A stretch of 54,901 nucleotides of DNA, taken from the NCBI GenBank assembly GCA_958427355.1, contig CAUACA010000013.1:1-54901 (forward strand), given 5' to 3'. This document shows positions 1-7,575 of the stretch, piece after piece. Under the pieces are notes generated by a model, which worked only from the letters and a program-made list of their open reading frames with translations, did not search any database and was not told where the DNA came from. A program made the translations under genes and the position numbers. Numbering within the stretch: the first letter of the stretch is position 1; each line of letters opens with the position of its first letter. The DNA comes from an uncultured Collinsella sp. GTDB lineage: Bacteria > Actinomycetota > Coriobacteriia > Coriobacteriales > Coriobacteriaceae.

Positions 1-51
1 CAATCGCAAGGAGATGATGGGGCGGAATGTCAATCCTGGTCTAACAGAGCC
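1..51 (-). mobile_element. Terminal end of an insertion sequence cut by the window edge
   Basis: The reverse complement of this stretch begins GGCTCTGTTAGACCAGGATT and matches 54706-54756 at 49 of 51 positions. The IS body therefore lies to the left of the window and its outer end is at base 51. No transposase sequence is visible here. The family cannot be settled from the end alone; a terminus starting GGCTCTGTTAG with an internal TTGACA resembles several DDE-type families. Confidence 0.7.
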
Positions 52-295
52 TTTTGTTTACATCGACGGGGTTCAATAATCGCCTCACAAGCCCGTCTCT
101 TCCTCTCGCCGCCTGTATTCATACGTGCGCCGAAAGGTATGCATGGACAGCCGCCCGTGAGGGTAGGGTGGTGGCATAGGACATTTGGAGGGTGAGTCGG
201 CTCGGCTGCCGACCATGCTGCTCCCGGGATGGCACCGACCGCGAACTCTCCCCGTTGGCGTCGCGCATTGCGCGCGGCCCTGCAAGGAGGTCATC
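52..295 (+). other. Leader region upstream of the EF-G-like gene
   Basis: This stretch of about 240 bases lies between the IS end and the EF-G-like start codon. I see no convincing gene in it. It contains GC-rich short inverted segments around 195-265 that could fold as an mRNA leader, but I do not recognise a riboswitch class. A strong ribosome binding site AAGGAGG lies at 284-290, five bases before the ATG at 296. Confidence 0.4.
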
Positions 296-2371
296 ATGGG
301 TGCTCCCAAGACCGGTAACGTAAGGAACGTGGTGCTCGTAGGCCAAGGCGGGGTGGGCAAGACTTCACTCGCCGAGGCCATGCTCCACCTTTCCGGTAAG
401 ACCGCCCGTCTGGGCGGCCACGACGGCACCAAGCCCACGCTCGACTATGACCCCGAAGAGGTCAAGCGTGCGTTTTCCATCTCGACGACCATTGCGCCGA
501 TCGACTGGAAGGGCGCGCGCATCAATGTGCTCGATGCCCCGTGCTACCCCGATTTTATCGGCGACGCCTTTGCCGCGATGAGCGTCTGCGAGACGGCTCT
601 GTTTGTGGTCGACGCCGAGGCCGGCCCACAGCCTACGACGGTTAAGCTCTGGTATGCCGCCGAGGACCTGCGCTTGGCGCGTGCGGTGTTCGTAAACCGC
701 CTGTCGCGCTCCGAGGCCAGCTTTGCGACCACGATGGACCTGCTGCAGGAGCGCTTTGGCACGCGACTGGGCGCCGTGACCCTTCCTTGGGGCGAGGGCG
801 AGGACTTTGACGGCATCATCGACCTGGTGCGCATGAAGGCACGCCACTGCAACGGCACCGAAGCCGTTGAGTCGGAGATTCCCGAGGAGTATCGTGCCCA
901 GGCCGAGGAAGCCCATGACCATCTGTGCGAGCTGGTGGCCGAGGCCGACGATGAGCTGATGATGAAGTACCTGGAAGGCGAGGAGACGCTGACGCAGGAG
1001 GAGCTTGAAGGCCTGCTGTCGAAGGCGATCGCCGAGCGCATCTTTGTGCCGGTCTTTGCGGGCGATTGCATTAAGGAGCAGGGCGTCAACTCGCTGATGG
1101 ACGACATCGCCACATACTTCCCGGCGCCGACCGACTACGGCGAGATGCCGCTCATCGACGGTGATTCGCTTAAGATCTCGAGTGACGATGACCGCCCGGT
1201 GGCGTTTGTGTTTAAGACCCTGGCCGATCCGCAGCAGGGCCGCATCAGCTTTATCAAGGTGCTGACGGGCACGCTTGAGCCGGGCCTTGAGCTGGTCAAC
1301 GCGCGTACCCGCAAGAGCGATCGTCTGGCTCACCTGTATGTGATGTGCGGCCGCGATATGACCGAGGTCGGTCACGCCTATGCCGGCGACATTATCGTGG
1401 CACCCAAGCTGGCGGCCGAGACGGGCGATACGCTCTCGATTACCGGCAAGGTCGAGGCTGCGGCGTTTAAGTTCCCCAACTCGCAGTACCGCATTGCCAT
1501 CGAGGCCGAGAATCGCGGCGACGAAGAGAAGCTCTACACGTTTATCGAGAAGGCCTGCAAGGCCGATCCGACCATGAGCATCGACCGCGACGAGGAGACG
1601 GGCCAGACTATCATCTCCGCCGTGGGTGAGGCGCAGGTTTCGGTGCTGCTCAACCGTCTGGAGGACCGCACCAAGGTCGCTGCCAAGAGCGTGCCGATCC
1701 GCATCCCGTATCGCGAGACCATCCGCCGCACGGCAAGCGCCCAGGGCCGCCACAAGAAGCAGACCGGTGGTGCCGGTCAGTATGGCGACTGCTGGCTGCG
1801 CGTTGAGCCGCTCATTGGGCCCGACGGCACGAGCGACGGCTACGAGTTTGTGGATGAGGTCGTGGGCGGCCGTATTCCGCGCTCGCTCATCCCCGCCGTG
1901 GACAAGGGCGTCCAGGAGACCATGAAGGACGGTATTATTGCCGGCTATCCGCTCACGGGCATTCGTGTCGCGGTGTATGACGGCTCGTATCACAGCGTCG
2001 ACTCCAACGAGATGGCGTTCCGCGCGGCGGCTCGCATCGGCCTGCGCAAGGCATGCGCCGATGCCGACCCGGTGGTGCTGGAGCCCATCGAGGAAATCAC
2101 GGTGACTATCCCCGAGAGCTACGCCGGCGCTGTGATGGGTGACATCTCGGCATCGCGCGGTCGCGTGACGGGCATGGAGACCGATGAGCGCGGCGACACC
2201 GTGGTTATCGCCCAGGCGCCGCTGGCTGAGTTGACGGATTACTCGACGCGCCTGCGCTCTATCACGCGCGGCACGGGCGACTTTACCATGAAGCCCGCCG
2301 GCTACGAGCAGGTGCCTTATGACGTTCAGGCCAAGCTGGTCGAGCGCTATGAGGAGGGCCGCGCCAAATAA
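296..2371 (+). CDS. Elongation factor G-like GTPase (EF-G paralogue with degenerate G motifs)
   Basis: This 691-aa protein has the full EF-G layout: a GTPase domain, domain II (about residues 300-380), and domains III-V ending in a normal EF-G C-terminus. The ATG at 296 is chosen because AAGGAGG precedes it; the frame is open further upstream to 185. The P-loop is GQGGVGKT (residues 16-23), the type seen in actinobacterial EF-G paralogues, instead of AHIDAGKT. The G3 motif, normally DTPGHVDF, reads DAPCYPDF (80-87), so both the invariant glycine and the catalytic histidine are replaced. The G4 motif NKMD reads NRLS (134-137). These changes argue against a housekeeping translocase and for a specialised ribosome-binding role with slow or absent GTP hydrolysis. 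It stands alone and is followed by a terminator. Confidence 0.9.
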   Translation: MGAPKTGNVRNVVLVGQGGVGKTSLAEAMLHLSGKTARLGGHDGTKPTLDYDPEEVKRAFSISTTIAPIDWKGARINVLDAPCYPDFIGDAFAAMSVCETALFVVDAEAGPQPTTVKLWYAAEDLRLARAVFVNRLSRSEASFATTMDLLQERFGTRLGAVTLPWGEGEDFDGIIDLVRMKARHCNGTEAVESEIPEEYRAQAEEAHDHLCELVAEADDELMMKYLEGEETLTQEELEGLLSKAIAERIFVPVFAGDCIKEQGVNSLMDDIATYFPAPTDYGEMPLIDGDSLKISSDDDRPVAFVFKTLADPQQGRISFIKVLTGTLEPGLELVNARTRKSDRLAHLYVMCGRDMTEVGHAYAGDIIVAPKLAAETGDTLSITGKVEAAAFKFPNSQYRIAIEAENRGDEEKLYTFIEKACKADPTMSIDRDEETGQTIISAVGEAQVSVLLNRLEDRTKVAAKSVPIRIPYRETIRRTASAQGRHKKQTGGAGQYGDCWLRVEPLIGPDGTSDGYEFVDEVVGGRIPRSLIPAVDKGVQETMKDGIIAGYPLTGIRVAVYDGSYHSVDSNEMAFRAAARIGLRKACADADPVVLEPIEEITVTIPESYAGAVMGDISASRGRVTGMETDERGDTVVIAQAPLAELTDYSTRLRSITRGTGDFTMKPAGYEQVPYDVQAKLVERYEEGRAK

Positions 2372-2406
2372 CGTGTGGTTTTGTCTGCAATGTAGGTGCT
2401 GACGAA

Positions 2407-2440
2407 AAGGCCGCCCTGGGCAACCGGGGCGGCCTTATTT
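2407..2440. terminator. Terminator between the convergent EF-G-like and nuclease genes
   Basis: The arms AAGGCCGCCC and GGGCGGCCTT form a 10-bp stem around a 10-base loop. T-rich sequence follows on both strands (TTATTTG on plus, TTTTCGTC on minus), so it may serve both convergent genes. Confidence 0.75.
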
Positions 2441-2499
2441 GATCCTTTGGGGATGGAGGAAAACGGATCAATTTAGGTTTTGGGGCAGCTTGGTCGACC

Positions 2500-3483
2500 C
2501 TAGTCTCCCGAGGCCTGGTTGCGGCCGGTGACGTAGTCGATCTGAACGTGCGGCTGTAGGTTATAGCAGTACACGTGGAAGCACAGGGTCTTGCCGTGGT
2601 CCTCGACCGATTGCGCCTCAAGGCGCACACCGCGGCAGACAAGTTCCTCTTCGTTATACATGGGCGTGACGCGGTAGAGTACATGGTTGCCCGTGTCGCG
2701 GATGTAGCCGAGAATCTGCTCCTCAAACGGCAGCATGCCCGTTTCGTTGAGATAGCGCGTGCCGGTGAGGAGATTTTTGCGGTTGGCGTTTTCGCCGCAG
2801 AGCGACCAGGCGATAAGGTGGCAGCGGTTGTAGAGGCTCTGGCCCGGAATAAAGTCGTAGCGCTGCTGATGCCATCCGGCGGGATGGATGCGCGAGATAT
2901 CGCCGCGCTTGCCTTGACCGAGCGAGTCGGGGCCCACGCAGGCGAGCGCTTTGCGAGTGCGGCCCATACTGTCGAGCTTGGAGAATTTCGTAAAGCAGCC
3001 CTCTTCTGCAGCGCGTTCGTATTCATCGAGTGTGAATGACGGCATGCCGAGCGGGTGCGTGCTGTCGGCGCGAAGGGCAACGTAGGGGTTGCCGGCGTAG
3101 TCGGGAATGCTGCTGAGGTATACGCCGCGGGCGCGGTCAAGATCGGGGTTTTCGACCTCGTCGATGGGGGCGGCGGCGCTGTCCGCGGAAGCGTCGTCAT
3201 CGGTGTCGGGTGCGGCGGAATCGGAGCCATCGCCAGAGTCCTGGCTGTTTTGAGGGTCCGGGGAGCTCGCCGTTCCCGATTCGAGCCGAGCGACCAGGTC
3301 TGCCTCGTCGTCGGTGCGGCTGGGACTCTCGTTTTGTTTTTCGGCCAGAGCCGCCGCCTGCTCATCGCTTTGCGGCGACAGTAACTTGGGCGCTCCGTCG
3401 AGCGATCCCGTAAACAGCGCAAACCCGAGCACCACGGCGGTGCCGATGGAAAGTACTTGCTTGTAGGCGGACTTGCGCGACAT
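2500..3483 (-). CDS. Secreted or membrane-anchored DNA/RNA non-specific endonuclease
   Basis: This 327-aa protein has an N-terminal hydrophobic segment (residues about 10-27) that acts as a signal anchor. An acidic, Ser/Asp-rich low-complexity linker follows (about 35-115), and then a C-terminal nuclease domain. The motif NRCHLIAW near residue 218, followed by NRKNLLTGTRYLNETGM, matches the H-N core of the beta-beta-alpha-metal nuclease family that includes streptococcal extracellular DNases. The His of NRCHL would be the general base and the downstream Asn the metal ligand. It probably degrades extracellular nucleic acid at the cell surface. The gene is monocistronic and converges on the EF-G-like gene. 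Confidence 0.85.
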   Translation of the reverse strand: MSRKSAYKQVLSIGTAVVLGFALFTGSLDGAPKLLSPQSDEQAAALAEKQNESPSRTDDEADLVARLESGTASSPDPQNSQDSGDGSDSAAPDTDDDASADSAAAPIDEVENPDLDRARGVYLSSIPDYAGNPYVALRADSTHPLGMPSFTLDEYERAAEEGCFTKFSKLDSMGRTRKALACVGPDSLGQGKRGDISRIHPAGWHQQRYDFIPGQSLYNRCHLIAWSLCGENANRKNLLTGTRYLNETGMLPFEEQILGYIRDTGNHVLYRVTPMYNEEELVCRGVRLEAQSVEDHGKTLCFHVYCYNLQPHVQIDYVTGRNQASGD

Positions 3484-3651
3484 GGAGGCTCCTGGATGGA
3501 CGGTTGGGAGTCTACCAGTCTAGCAGGAGCCAGCAGGGGCCGTTCTGTCGAACAAATACTTAAGATTTGGGATAAATGCTACGGATTCATTTGCCTCATA
3601 TGGAGCTGCGGCGGTTGTGAATGTGGGGCTATTCAGCGTTTCCCCAGATAA

Positions 3652-3688
3652 AACCTGCCAAAATAAACCTGTCCCTTTTTGGCAGGTT
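3652..3688. repeat. GTCCC-core extragenic hairpin, copy a
   Basis: Arms AACCTGCCAAAA and TTTTTGGCAGGTT surround the core TAAACCTGTCCC. A conserved flank CCCCAGATAA lies just 5' (from about 3641). Copies in the same or opposite orientation are at 4124-4159, 7314-7350 and 9503-9539. With copy b it brackets the gene-free block that holds the TCTCTCTAA motifs. Confidence 0.85.
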
Positions 3689-3759
3689 AATCGGTGGCTA
3701 TTTCACCGCAACTTAGGGCACGGTTAGGAAGTGTGCACCTTAAAGAGTGGAGCCCATGA

Positions 3760-3930
3760 TTAGAGAGGTCGCGCTCGTCTCTCTAAATGTCTCTCTAAAG
3801 AGAAGGTTGGTTAGAGAGATAGCATTAGGCAATCTAGCAGCGAATTCGATACATCTCTCTTAATGTCTCTCTAAAACAAGGCGCTTATCTCTCTAAAGTT
3901 AGAGAGAAAAACTATTGTTTAGAGAGACGG
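3760..3930. repeat. Array of nine TCTCTCTAA / TTAGAGAGA motifs
   Basis: Nine copies of a nearly invariant 9-10-mer occur in both orientations within about 170 bases, at roughly 3761, 3779, 3790, 3811, 3853, 3866, 3888, 3899 and 3919. Two of them form a perfect palindrome, TCTCTCTAA-AG-TTAGAGAGA, at about 3889-3908. The stretch is AT-rich compared with its surroundings and holds no credible ORF. It looks like a cluster of protein-binding sites or the remnant of a regulated promoter. I do not know the cognate protein. Confidence 0.75.
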
Positions 3931-4110
3931 AATGCCAAAATTCACCCGTCCGCTACCATCTGCCAAAAATGGCGGATAAAGGGCTCATCGAAGTAATGGG
4001 TTCATCGACGAGCCGCAACCGCCGCTATCGGAAGAAGTAGATGCAGCCGAGTCGCCCCTCTTGTGTCTCTCGAAGTAGATGGGTGCCAGAGGGGCGACTG
4101 CCTCGTGATA
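3931..4110. other. Gene-free segment with further inverted repeats
   Basis: No gene is seen here. The 12-bp arms AGTCGCCCCTCT (4050-4061) and AGAGGGGCGACT (4088-4099) can pair. The phrase GAAGTAGATG occurs twice (near 4034 and 4072), and ATCTGCC/GGCGGAT forms a small hairpin near 3958-3978. The block 3640-4160 as a whole lies between two direct copies of the GTCCC-core hairpin and may be a decayed insertion. Confidence 0.5.
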
Positions 4111-4123
4111 TTTCCCCAGATAA

Positions 4124-4159
4124 AACCTGCCAAAATAAACCTGTCCCTTTTTGGTAGGT
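4124..4159. repeat. GTCCC-core extragenic hairpin, copy b
   Basis: Nearly identical to copy a at 3652-3688, including the 5' flank TTTCCCCAGATAA, and in the same orientation. The right arm reads TTGGTAGGT, so one pair becomes a G-T wobble-type position. Confidence 0.85.
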
Positions 4160-4310
4160 CAGTTGACGCAGTGCAGGTTGAGCATATGCGAGCGAGCGGG
4201 CTCCGGGTGCGGTAAGGTGACGTGAAACAAGCGGGCGCTGACCTTTTGGTCGCGCCCGTGAAGTTGAACGTCAGATTGCCGTGCCCGGAGCCCGCGCAGC
4301 GCCGAGCAGG

Positions 4311-4333
4311 TACGCCGTTTGTAAAACGGCGTA
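4311..4333. repeat. Perfect 10-bp hairpin just after larE
   Basis: TACGCCGTTT and AAACGGCGTA pair around a 3-base loop, two bases beyond the larE stop codon. There is no T-run on the minus strand, so it is more likely an mRNA 3'-end stabiliser than a classical intrinsic terminator. A second imperfect hairpin lies at about 4231-4260. Confidence 0.6.
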
Positions 4334-4335
4334 AC

Positions 4336-5214
4336 CTAAAGATTCATGTTGCCGTGGATGTAGGGGGTGACCTCGGGGGAGATATGGTCGCAGCCCAGCT
4401 CGCGCAGCGCGGACTCGATAACGGCGGGCAGCGGGGTTTTGCCCTCGGCATCGACGGCGTTGCCACCGAGGGCAGCAATCTTGGCGACATCTGCGGGTGC
4501 GGCCTCGATATGCATGCAGCCGCCGATCAAGCGCGCGCGTACCTGTGCCAGATCAAGATCGTGCAGGTAATCCTCGCAGGCGCGGATTAAATCGACCTTC
4601 TCGCGCGTAAGCTCCTCGCCCGTGGGGACGCGCGTGGCAAGGCAGGCTCCCGCCGGCAGGTTCCAAACGGGATAGCCCCATGCGCGCAGCAGCTCGCGCT
4701 CTTCGTCCTTGGTAAAGCCGACCTCCATAAGGGGTGAGCGTACGCCGAGCTCTTCTGCCGCACGCATGCCGGGGCGGTAGTCACCGCGATCGCTTGCATT
4801 GCTGCCATCGATGACGGTGGGAAAGCCGAGCGACTTGGCGTGGTTGACGATGGCGGTAAAGCCAGCGTGCTTGCAGTGGTAGCAGCGATTGGCATCGTTG
4901 CAGGCTACTTGGGGGAGCTGCAGCTGATCGACCGAAAGATTGAGCACGGGGAGCTTAAAATGCGCCCCTTCATTGGCTTGTCCATCAACGGACCGCTCAA
5001 ACGAGGCCTGTTCGGGCGTGCCGATGAGCGGCGTGGTGAGATGGACGAGGAGGGTATTGGTAGGCATGATGCGGGCGCATACGGCGGCCAAAAAGCTGCT
5101 GTCGACGCCACCGGAAAACCCGATAGCCACGCGCCCGTATGCCAAAAGCAGCTGTTCGAGCGCCGATAGCTTGTCTTGAAGCTCCTCTGCGGGTGCCGTG
5201 GTGTCTAAAATCAT
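4336..5214 (-). CDS. larE: LarE-type ATP-dependent sulfur transferase for nickel-pincer cofactor synthesis
   Basis: This 292-aa protein is of normal length for LarE. The PP-loop SGGVDSS (about residues 35-41) binds ATP for adenylation of the cofactor precursor. NDANRCYHCK (about 108-117) and the C-terminal core PAGACLATRVP follow the family pattern. In the single-cysteine LarE type, the Cys of ACLATR is the residue sacrificed as sulfur donor. The start at 5214 has AAGGA seven bases upstream. LarE normally works with LarB and LarC to make the cofactor of lactate racemase LarA, and none of these is in the window. The protein could serve another LarA-like isomerase elsewhere in the genome. It is divergent from the HAD gene. 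Confidence 0.88.
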   Translation of the reverse strand: MILDTTAPAEELQDKLSALEQLLLAYGRVAIGFSGGVDSSFLAAVCARIMPTNTLLVHLTTPLIGTPEQASFERSVDGQANEGAHFKLPVLNLSVDQLQLPQVACNDANRCYHCKHAGFTAIVNHAKSLGFPTVIDGSNASDRGDYRPGMRAAEELGVRSPLMEVGFTKDEERELLRAWGYPVWNLPAGACLATRVPTGEELTREKVDLIRACEDYLHDLDLAQVRARLIGGCMHIEAAPADVAKIAALGGNAVDAEGKTPLPAVIESALRELGCDHISPEVTPYIHGNMNL

Positions 5215-5387
5215 GAAACGATCCTTACCATTGAGTACTCGGTCGAAAACTATAATCCTAATGCGTTACTTGCCATAAGTCTTCTATCTGTGTAACGAAA
5301 GTGCAATATGGTATATACGTTATATACAAGTTGCCAAATGCGGTAGAGTTGCGGCAATACGACAGCGAGAGTCGATGGGGGACCGAT

Positions 5388-6038
5388 ATGATCAAGGCTG
5401 TTATTTTTGACATGGATGGAACGCTGGTCGATACCGAGCGTTTGGGGATTAAGGCCTGGAAGGCAGGCGCCGCTGAGCTGGGGCTCGCGATTGATGAAGC
5501 GCTGATCCATCAGTTTATCGGCCGCACGCTGCCCGATGTTATGGACATCCTTGATAAGCATTACGGCAGCCATGAAACCACCGAGGCGATCTATCGTCGC
5601 CACAAGGAGATTCGCGACGAGATGGTCAAGACCGAACTGGAACTTAAGGCCGGTGCCGCCGAGTGCCTAGACGAGCTGCTGGCTGCGGGCTATCACGTGG
5701 GTCTAGCGACGTCGTCGCGCCTCGTTACGGCCGAGCGCAACCTTAAGATGGTCGGTCTTTTTGACAAGTTTGAAACGGTAACGTGTGGCGAGGACGTCGT
5801 GCACGGCAAGCCCGACCCCGAGATGTATCTGCTCGCCTGCGAGCGCGCGGGCTTTGCTCCCGAGGAATGTGCCGTGGTCGAGGATTCGCGCAACGGCTGC
5901 GTCTCGGGCATCACGGCCGGATGCCATGTCTTCGCCGTCCCCGATATCGTGCCGCTGCCGCAGGACGTGGTGGATGGCTGCGAGGCCGTGCTCGATACGC
6001 TGTTCGATCTGGCGGCGGCGGTCAAGGCCGTGCGCTAG
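5388..6038 (+). CDS. HAD-superfamily hydrolase, beta-phosphoglucomutase/phosphatase type
   Basis: This 216-aa protein starts at the ATG at 5388, directly before the class motif. The N-terminal FDMDGTLVDTE carries the nucleophile Asp8 and acid/base Asp10. An alpha-helical cap follows, then motif II in LATSS (Ser/Thr), motif III Lys in GKPDPEMY, and the acidic pair in VVEDSRNGC. This is HAD subfamily IA with a C1 helical cap, typical of sugar-phosphate phosphatases and beta-phosphoglucomutases. The substrate cannot be fixed from sequence. The frame is open upstream to 5301, but no ribosome binding site supports a longer form. Its 3' end meets the LacI gene across a strong bidirectional terminator. 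Confidence 0.85.
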   Translation: MIKAVIFDMDGTLVDTERLGIKAWKAGAAELGLAIDEALIHQFIGRTLPDVMDILDKHYGSHETTEAIYRRHKEIRDEMVKTELELKAGAAECLDELLAAGYHVGLATSSRLVTAERNLKMVGLFDKFETVTCGEDVVHGKPDPEMYLLACERAGFAPEECAVVEDSRNGCVSGITAGCHVFAVPDIVPLPQDVVDGCEAVLDTLFDLAAAVKAVR

Positions 6039-6080
6039 ACAATTGCGGCGTTGAAACGAGCAATTGCCCACGTTTGCACT

Positions 6081-6122
6081 CAAGCAAAAGGGGTCCGGCA
6101 ATGGTCGGGCCCCTTTTGCTTG
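6081..6122. terminator. Bidirectional terminator between HAD and LacI-type genes
   Basis: A 16-bp stem (CAAGCAAAAGGGGTCC / GGGCCCCTTTTGCTTG, one mismatch) surrounds a 10-base loop. The A/T-rich ends of the stem give a U-tract on either strand, as expected between convergent genes. Confidence 0.85.
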
Positions 6123-6151
6123 AGCGGCGACTTAGCATACTTGCGGGCGTG

Positions 6152-7264
6152 CTATAGATACGCACCGAGGTTGATGGCCGTGGCGTCGGTCTGGCTGCTT
6201 GCCTGGGTGCTGGCGCGTTCCAGCAGGAACGGCCGCACGAGTTCTTGGCGGTTGATGTCCTCGATGGCCGTGACCGCGGTGACGGTGCGCGCGGCAGAGC
6301 CGATGTGGACGTGCTTGGTCTTTGCCGGGGCCTTGTTCTCAATTTGCTCCATGAGCAATTGAACGCCCTTGCGGCCAATCTCGTAGCCCGGGGGCGCTAC
6401 CGTAGTGAGCGGGACCGATCCGCTCCAAGCGAGTGGGTTGCCATCGCAACCTGCTACGCGTACTTGCCCGGGGACGGCGATGCCTTTGTCGACCAGCGCC
6501 GAGATGACGCCCGAGGCCAACACATCGGTCAGGCCGACGACAAAATCGGGACGTTCGTCCGCGGGGCGCTCGGCGATTTGGGCACCGATGCCGTAGCCGT
6601 CGGCAGCGGTATTCCATTCGCCGGCGTCGATGACTTCGATCTTGATATCGGGGTGTAGAGCGAGCGCTTTATGAATGCCAAGGACGCGCAGGGTGAGTTG
6701 CATAAATGCTGCTCGGCCGACGACGACAATATGGTGCGCGCCGCGGGCGATGGCAAGTTCGGCAATGATGCGACCCTGGGCCTCGTTGTCGGCCGCTACG
6801 TAGTAGCCGGGCTCGGAGCAATGGATGTCCAGATGGACGATCGGCACGGGCATCTTGGTCATGGCGGGGTGCCAGTCGGGGGATGCCATGGGCTGAACCA
6901 TGACGCCGGACATCTGGGTGCCCATAAAGTAGCGCAGGTAATGGTCCTCGAGAATATCGTCGTTATCGGCGTTGGCGATGAGCAAGTCGTAGCCGTGCTT
7001 GCGGGCCTCGTTGTGGGCGCCGCTGGCGATTTGGAGCGAAAAGCCGTGATCGAGACGGGGGAGCACCAGGCCAAAGGACTTGGTGGCGCCGCCCGCGAGC
7101 TGACGGGCGCTTTGATTGGGCAGGTAGCCAAGGCGATTGATGGTCTCGTTAATGAGCTTGAGGGTCTCGGGGCGCAGCTTTTCGGGGTGGTTGAGCGCGT
7201 TGGAGACCGTGCCCAACGAAACCCCGGCCTCGCGCGCGACGTCGCTGATTTTTACCTTTGCCAT
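6152..7264 (-). CDS. LacI-family transcriptional regulator
   Basis: This 370-aa protein begins MAKVKISDVAREAGVSLGTV, the classic LacI helix-turn-helix (residues 4-23). The hinge helix ends in NQSARQLAGG (about 50-60), and a periplasmic-binding-protein-like effector domain follows. The ATG at 7264 is chosen because the HTH starts there and AAAGGGG lies upstream; the open frame continues to 7465 without support. It should bind a palindromic operator and release it on binding a sugar or nucleoside. No sugar operon is adjacent, so the target is not evident. Copies c and k of the GTCCC-core hairpin lie in its 5' region. Confidence 0.9.
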   Translation of the reverse strand: MAKVKISDVAREAGVSLGTVSNALNHPEKLRPETLKLINETINRLGYLPNQSARQLAGGATKSFGLVLPRLDHGFSLQIASGAHNEARKHGYDLLIANADNDDILEDHYLRYFMGTQMSGVMVQPMASPDWHPAMTKMPVPIVHLDIHCSEPGYYVAADNEAQGRIIAELAIARGAHHIVVVGRAAFMQLTLRVLGIHKALALHPDIKIEVIDAGEWNTAADGYGIGAQIAERPADERPDFVVGLTDVLASGVISALVDKGIAVPGQVRVAGCDGNPLAWSGSVPLTTVAPPGYEIGRKGVQLLMEQIENKAPAKTKHVHIGSAARTVTAVTAIEDINRQELVRPFLLERASTQASSQTDATAINLGAYL

Positions 7265-7313
7265 AGCGGCCCCTTTGATGCGTTTCAAGTACAAGCCAGA
7301 TTGTAGCATCCCA

Positions 7314-7350
7314 AACCTACCAAAAAGGGACAGGTTTATTTTGGCAGGTT
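7314..7350. repeat. GTCCC-core extragenic hairpin, copy c (inverted)
   Basis: This is the minus-strand version of copies a, b and d, with the flank TTATCTGGGGAAAC on its right side. It lies 50 bases upstream of the LacI-type start codon, inside the leader or promoter zone. Confidence 0.85.
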
Positions 7351-7379
7351 TATCTGGGGAAACGCCGTTGCCAGCGCGA

Positions 7380-7412
7380 CCATCACGAAGGAGACAGGTA
7401 CCTTTGTGGTGG
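7380..7412. repeat. GTCCC-core extragenic hairpin, copy k (CCACCACAAAGG stem)
   Basis: CCATCACGAAGG and CCTTTGTGGTGG pair with two wobble-type positions. On the minus strand the loop reads TACCTGTCT. The stem matches the copy at 40453-40490, whose loop TGCCTGTC is nearly the same. Confidence 0.65.
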
Positions 7413-7441
7413 TTTGGACCGGCTGAACGTGTGTGCATCGG

Positions 7442-7465
7442 GTGGTATCTAAGTTGAGATACCAC
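7442..7465. promoter_or_regulatory. Perfect palindrome upstream of glmS
   Basis: GTGGTATCT and AGATACCAC form 9-bp arms around AAGTTG. It lies 110 bases before the glmS start and about 180 bases before the LacI-type start. No T-run follows. It may be an operator for the LacI-type protein or a glmS leader element. This is inference only. Confidence 0.45.
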
Positions 7466-7575
7466 TTCTAGTATATCAGCTTGCGTTTGCGTGAGTACAA
7501 TACTCGAACGTTGTACGTCTCAGCGCCCCTTGTGCGTGGACGTCTTGCAGTCACGCGAACGAAGGGATTTATCTT

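Noticed and set aside
365..1993. Long open frame on the minus strand opposite the EF-G-like gene
   Set aside because: It is a by-product of GC-rich third positions. It shows no recognisable domain, and the plus strand carries clear EF-G motifs throughout.
3760..3930. CRISPR array
   Set aside because: The repeats are 9-10 bases, in both orientations and with irregular spacing; no cas genes are nearby.
7466..7575. glmS ribozyme upstream of glmS
   Set aside because: The leader is short and lacks the conserved catalytic core; only an isolated AGCGCC-like string is present.
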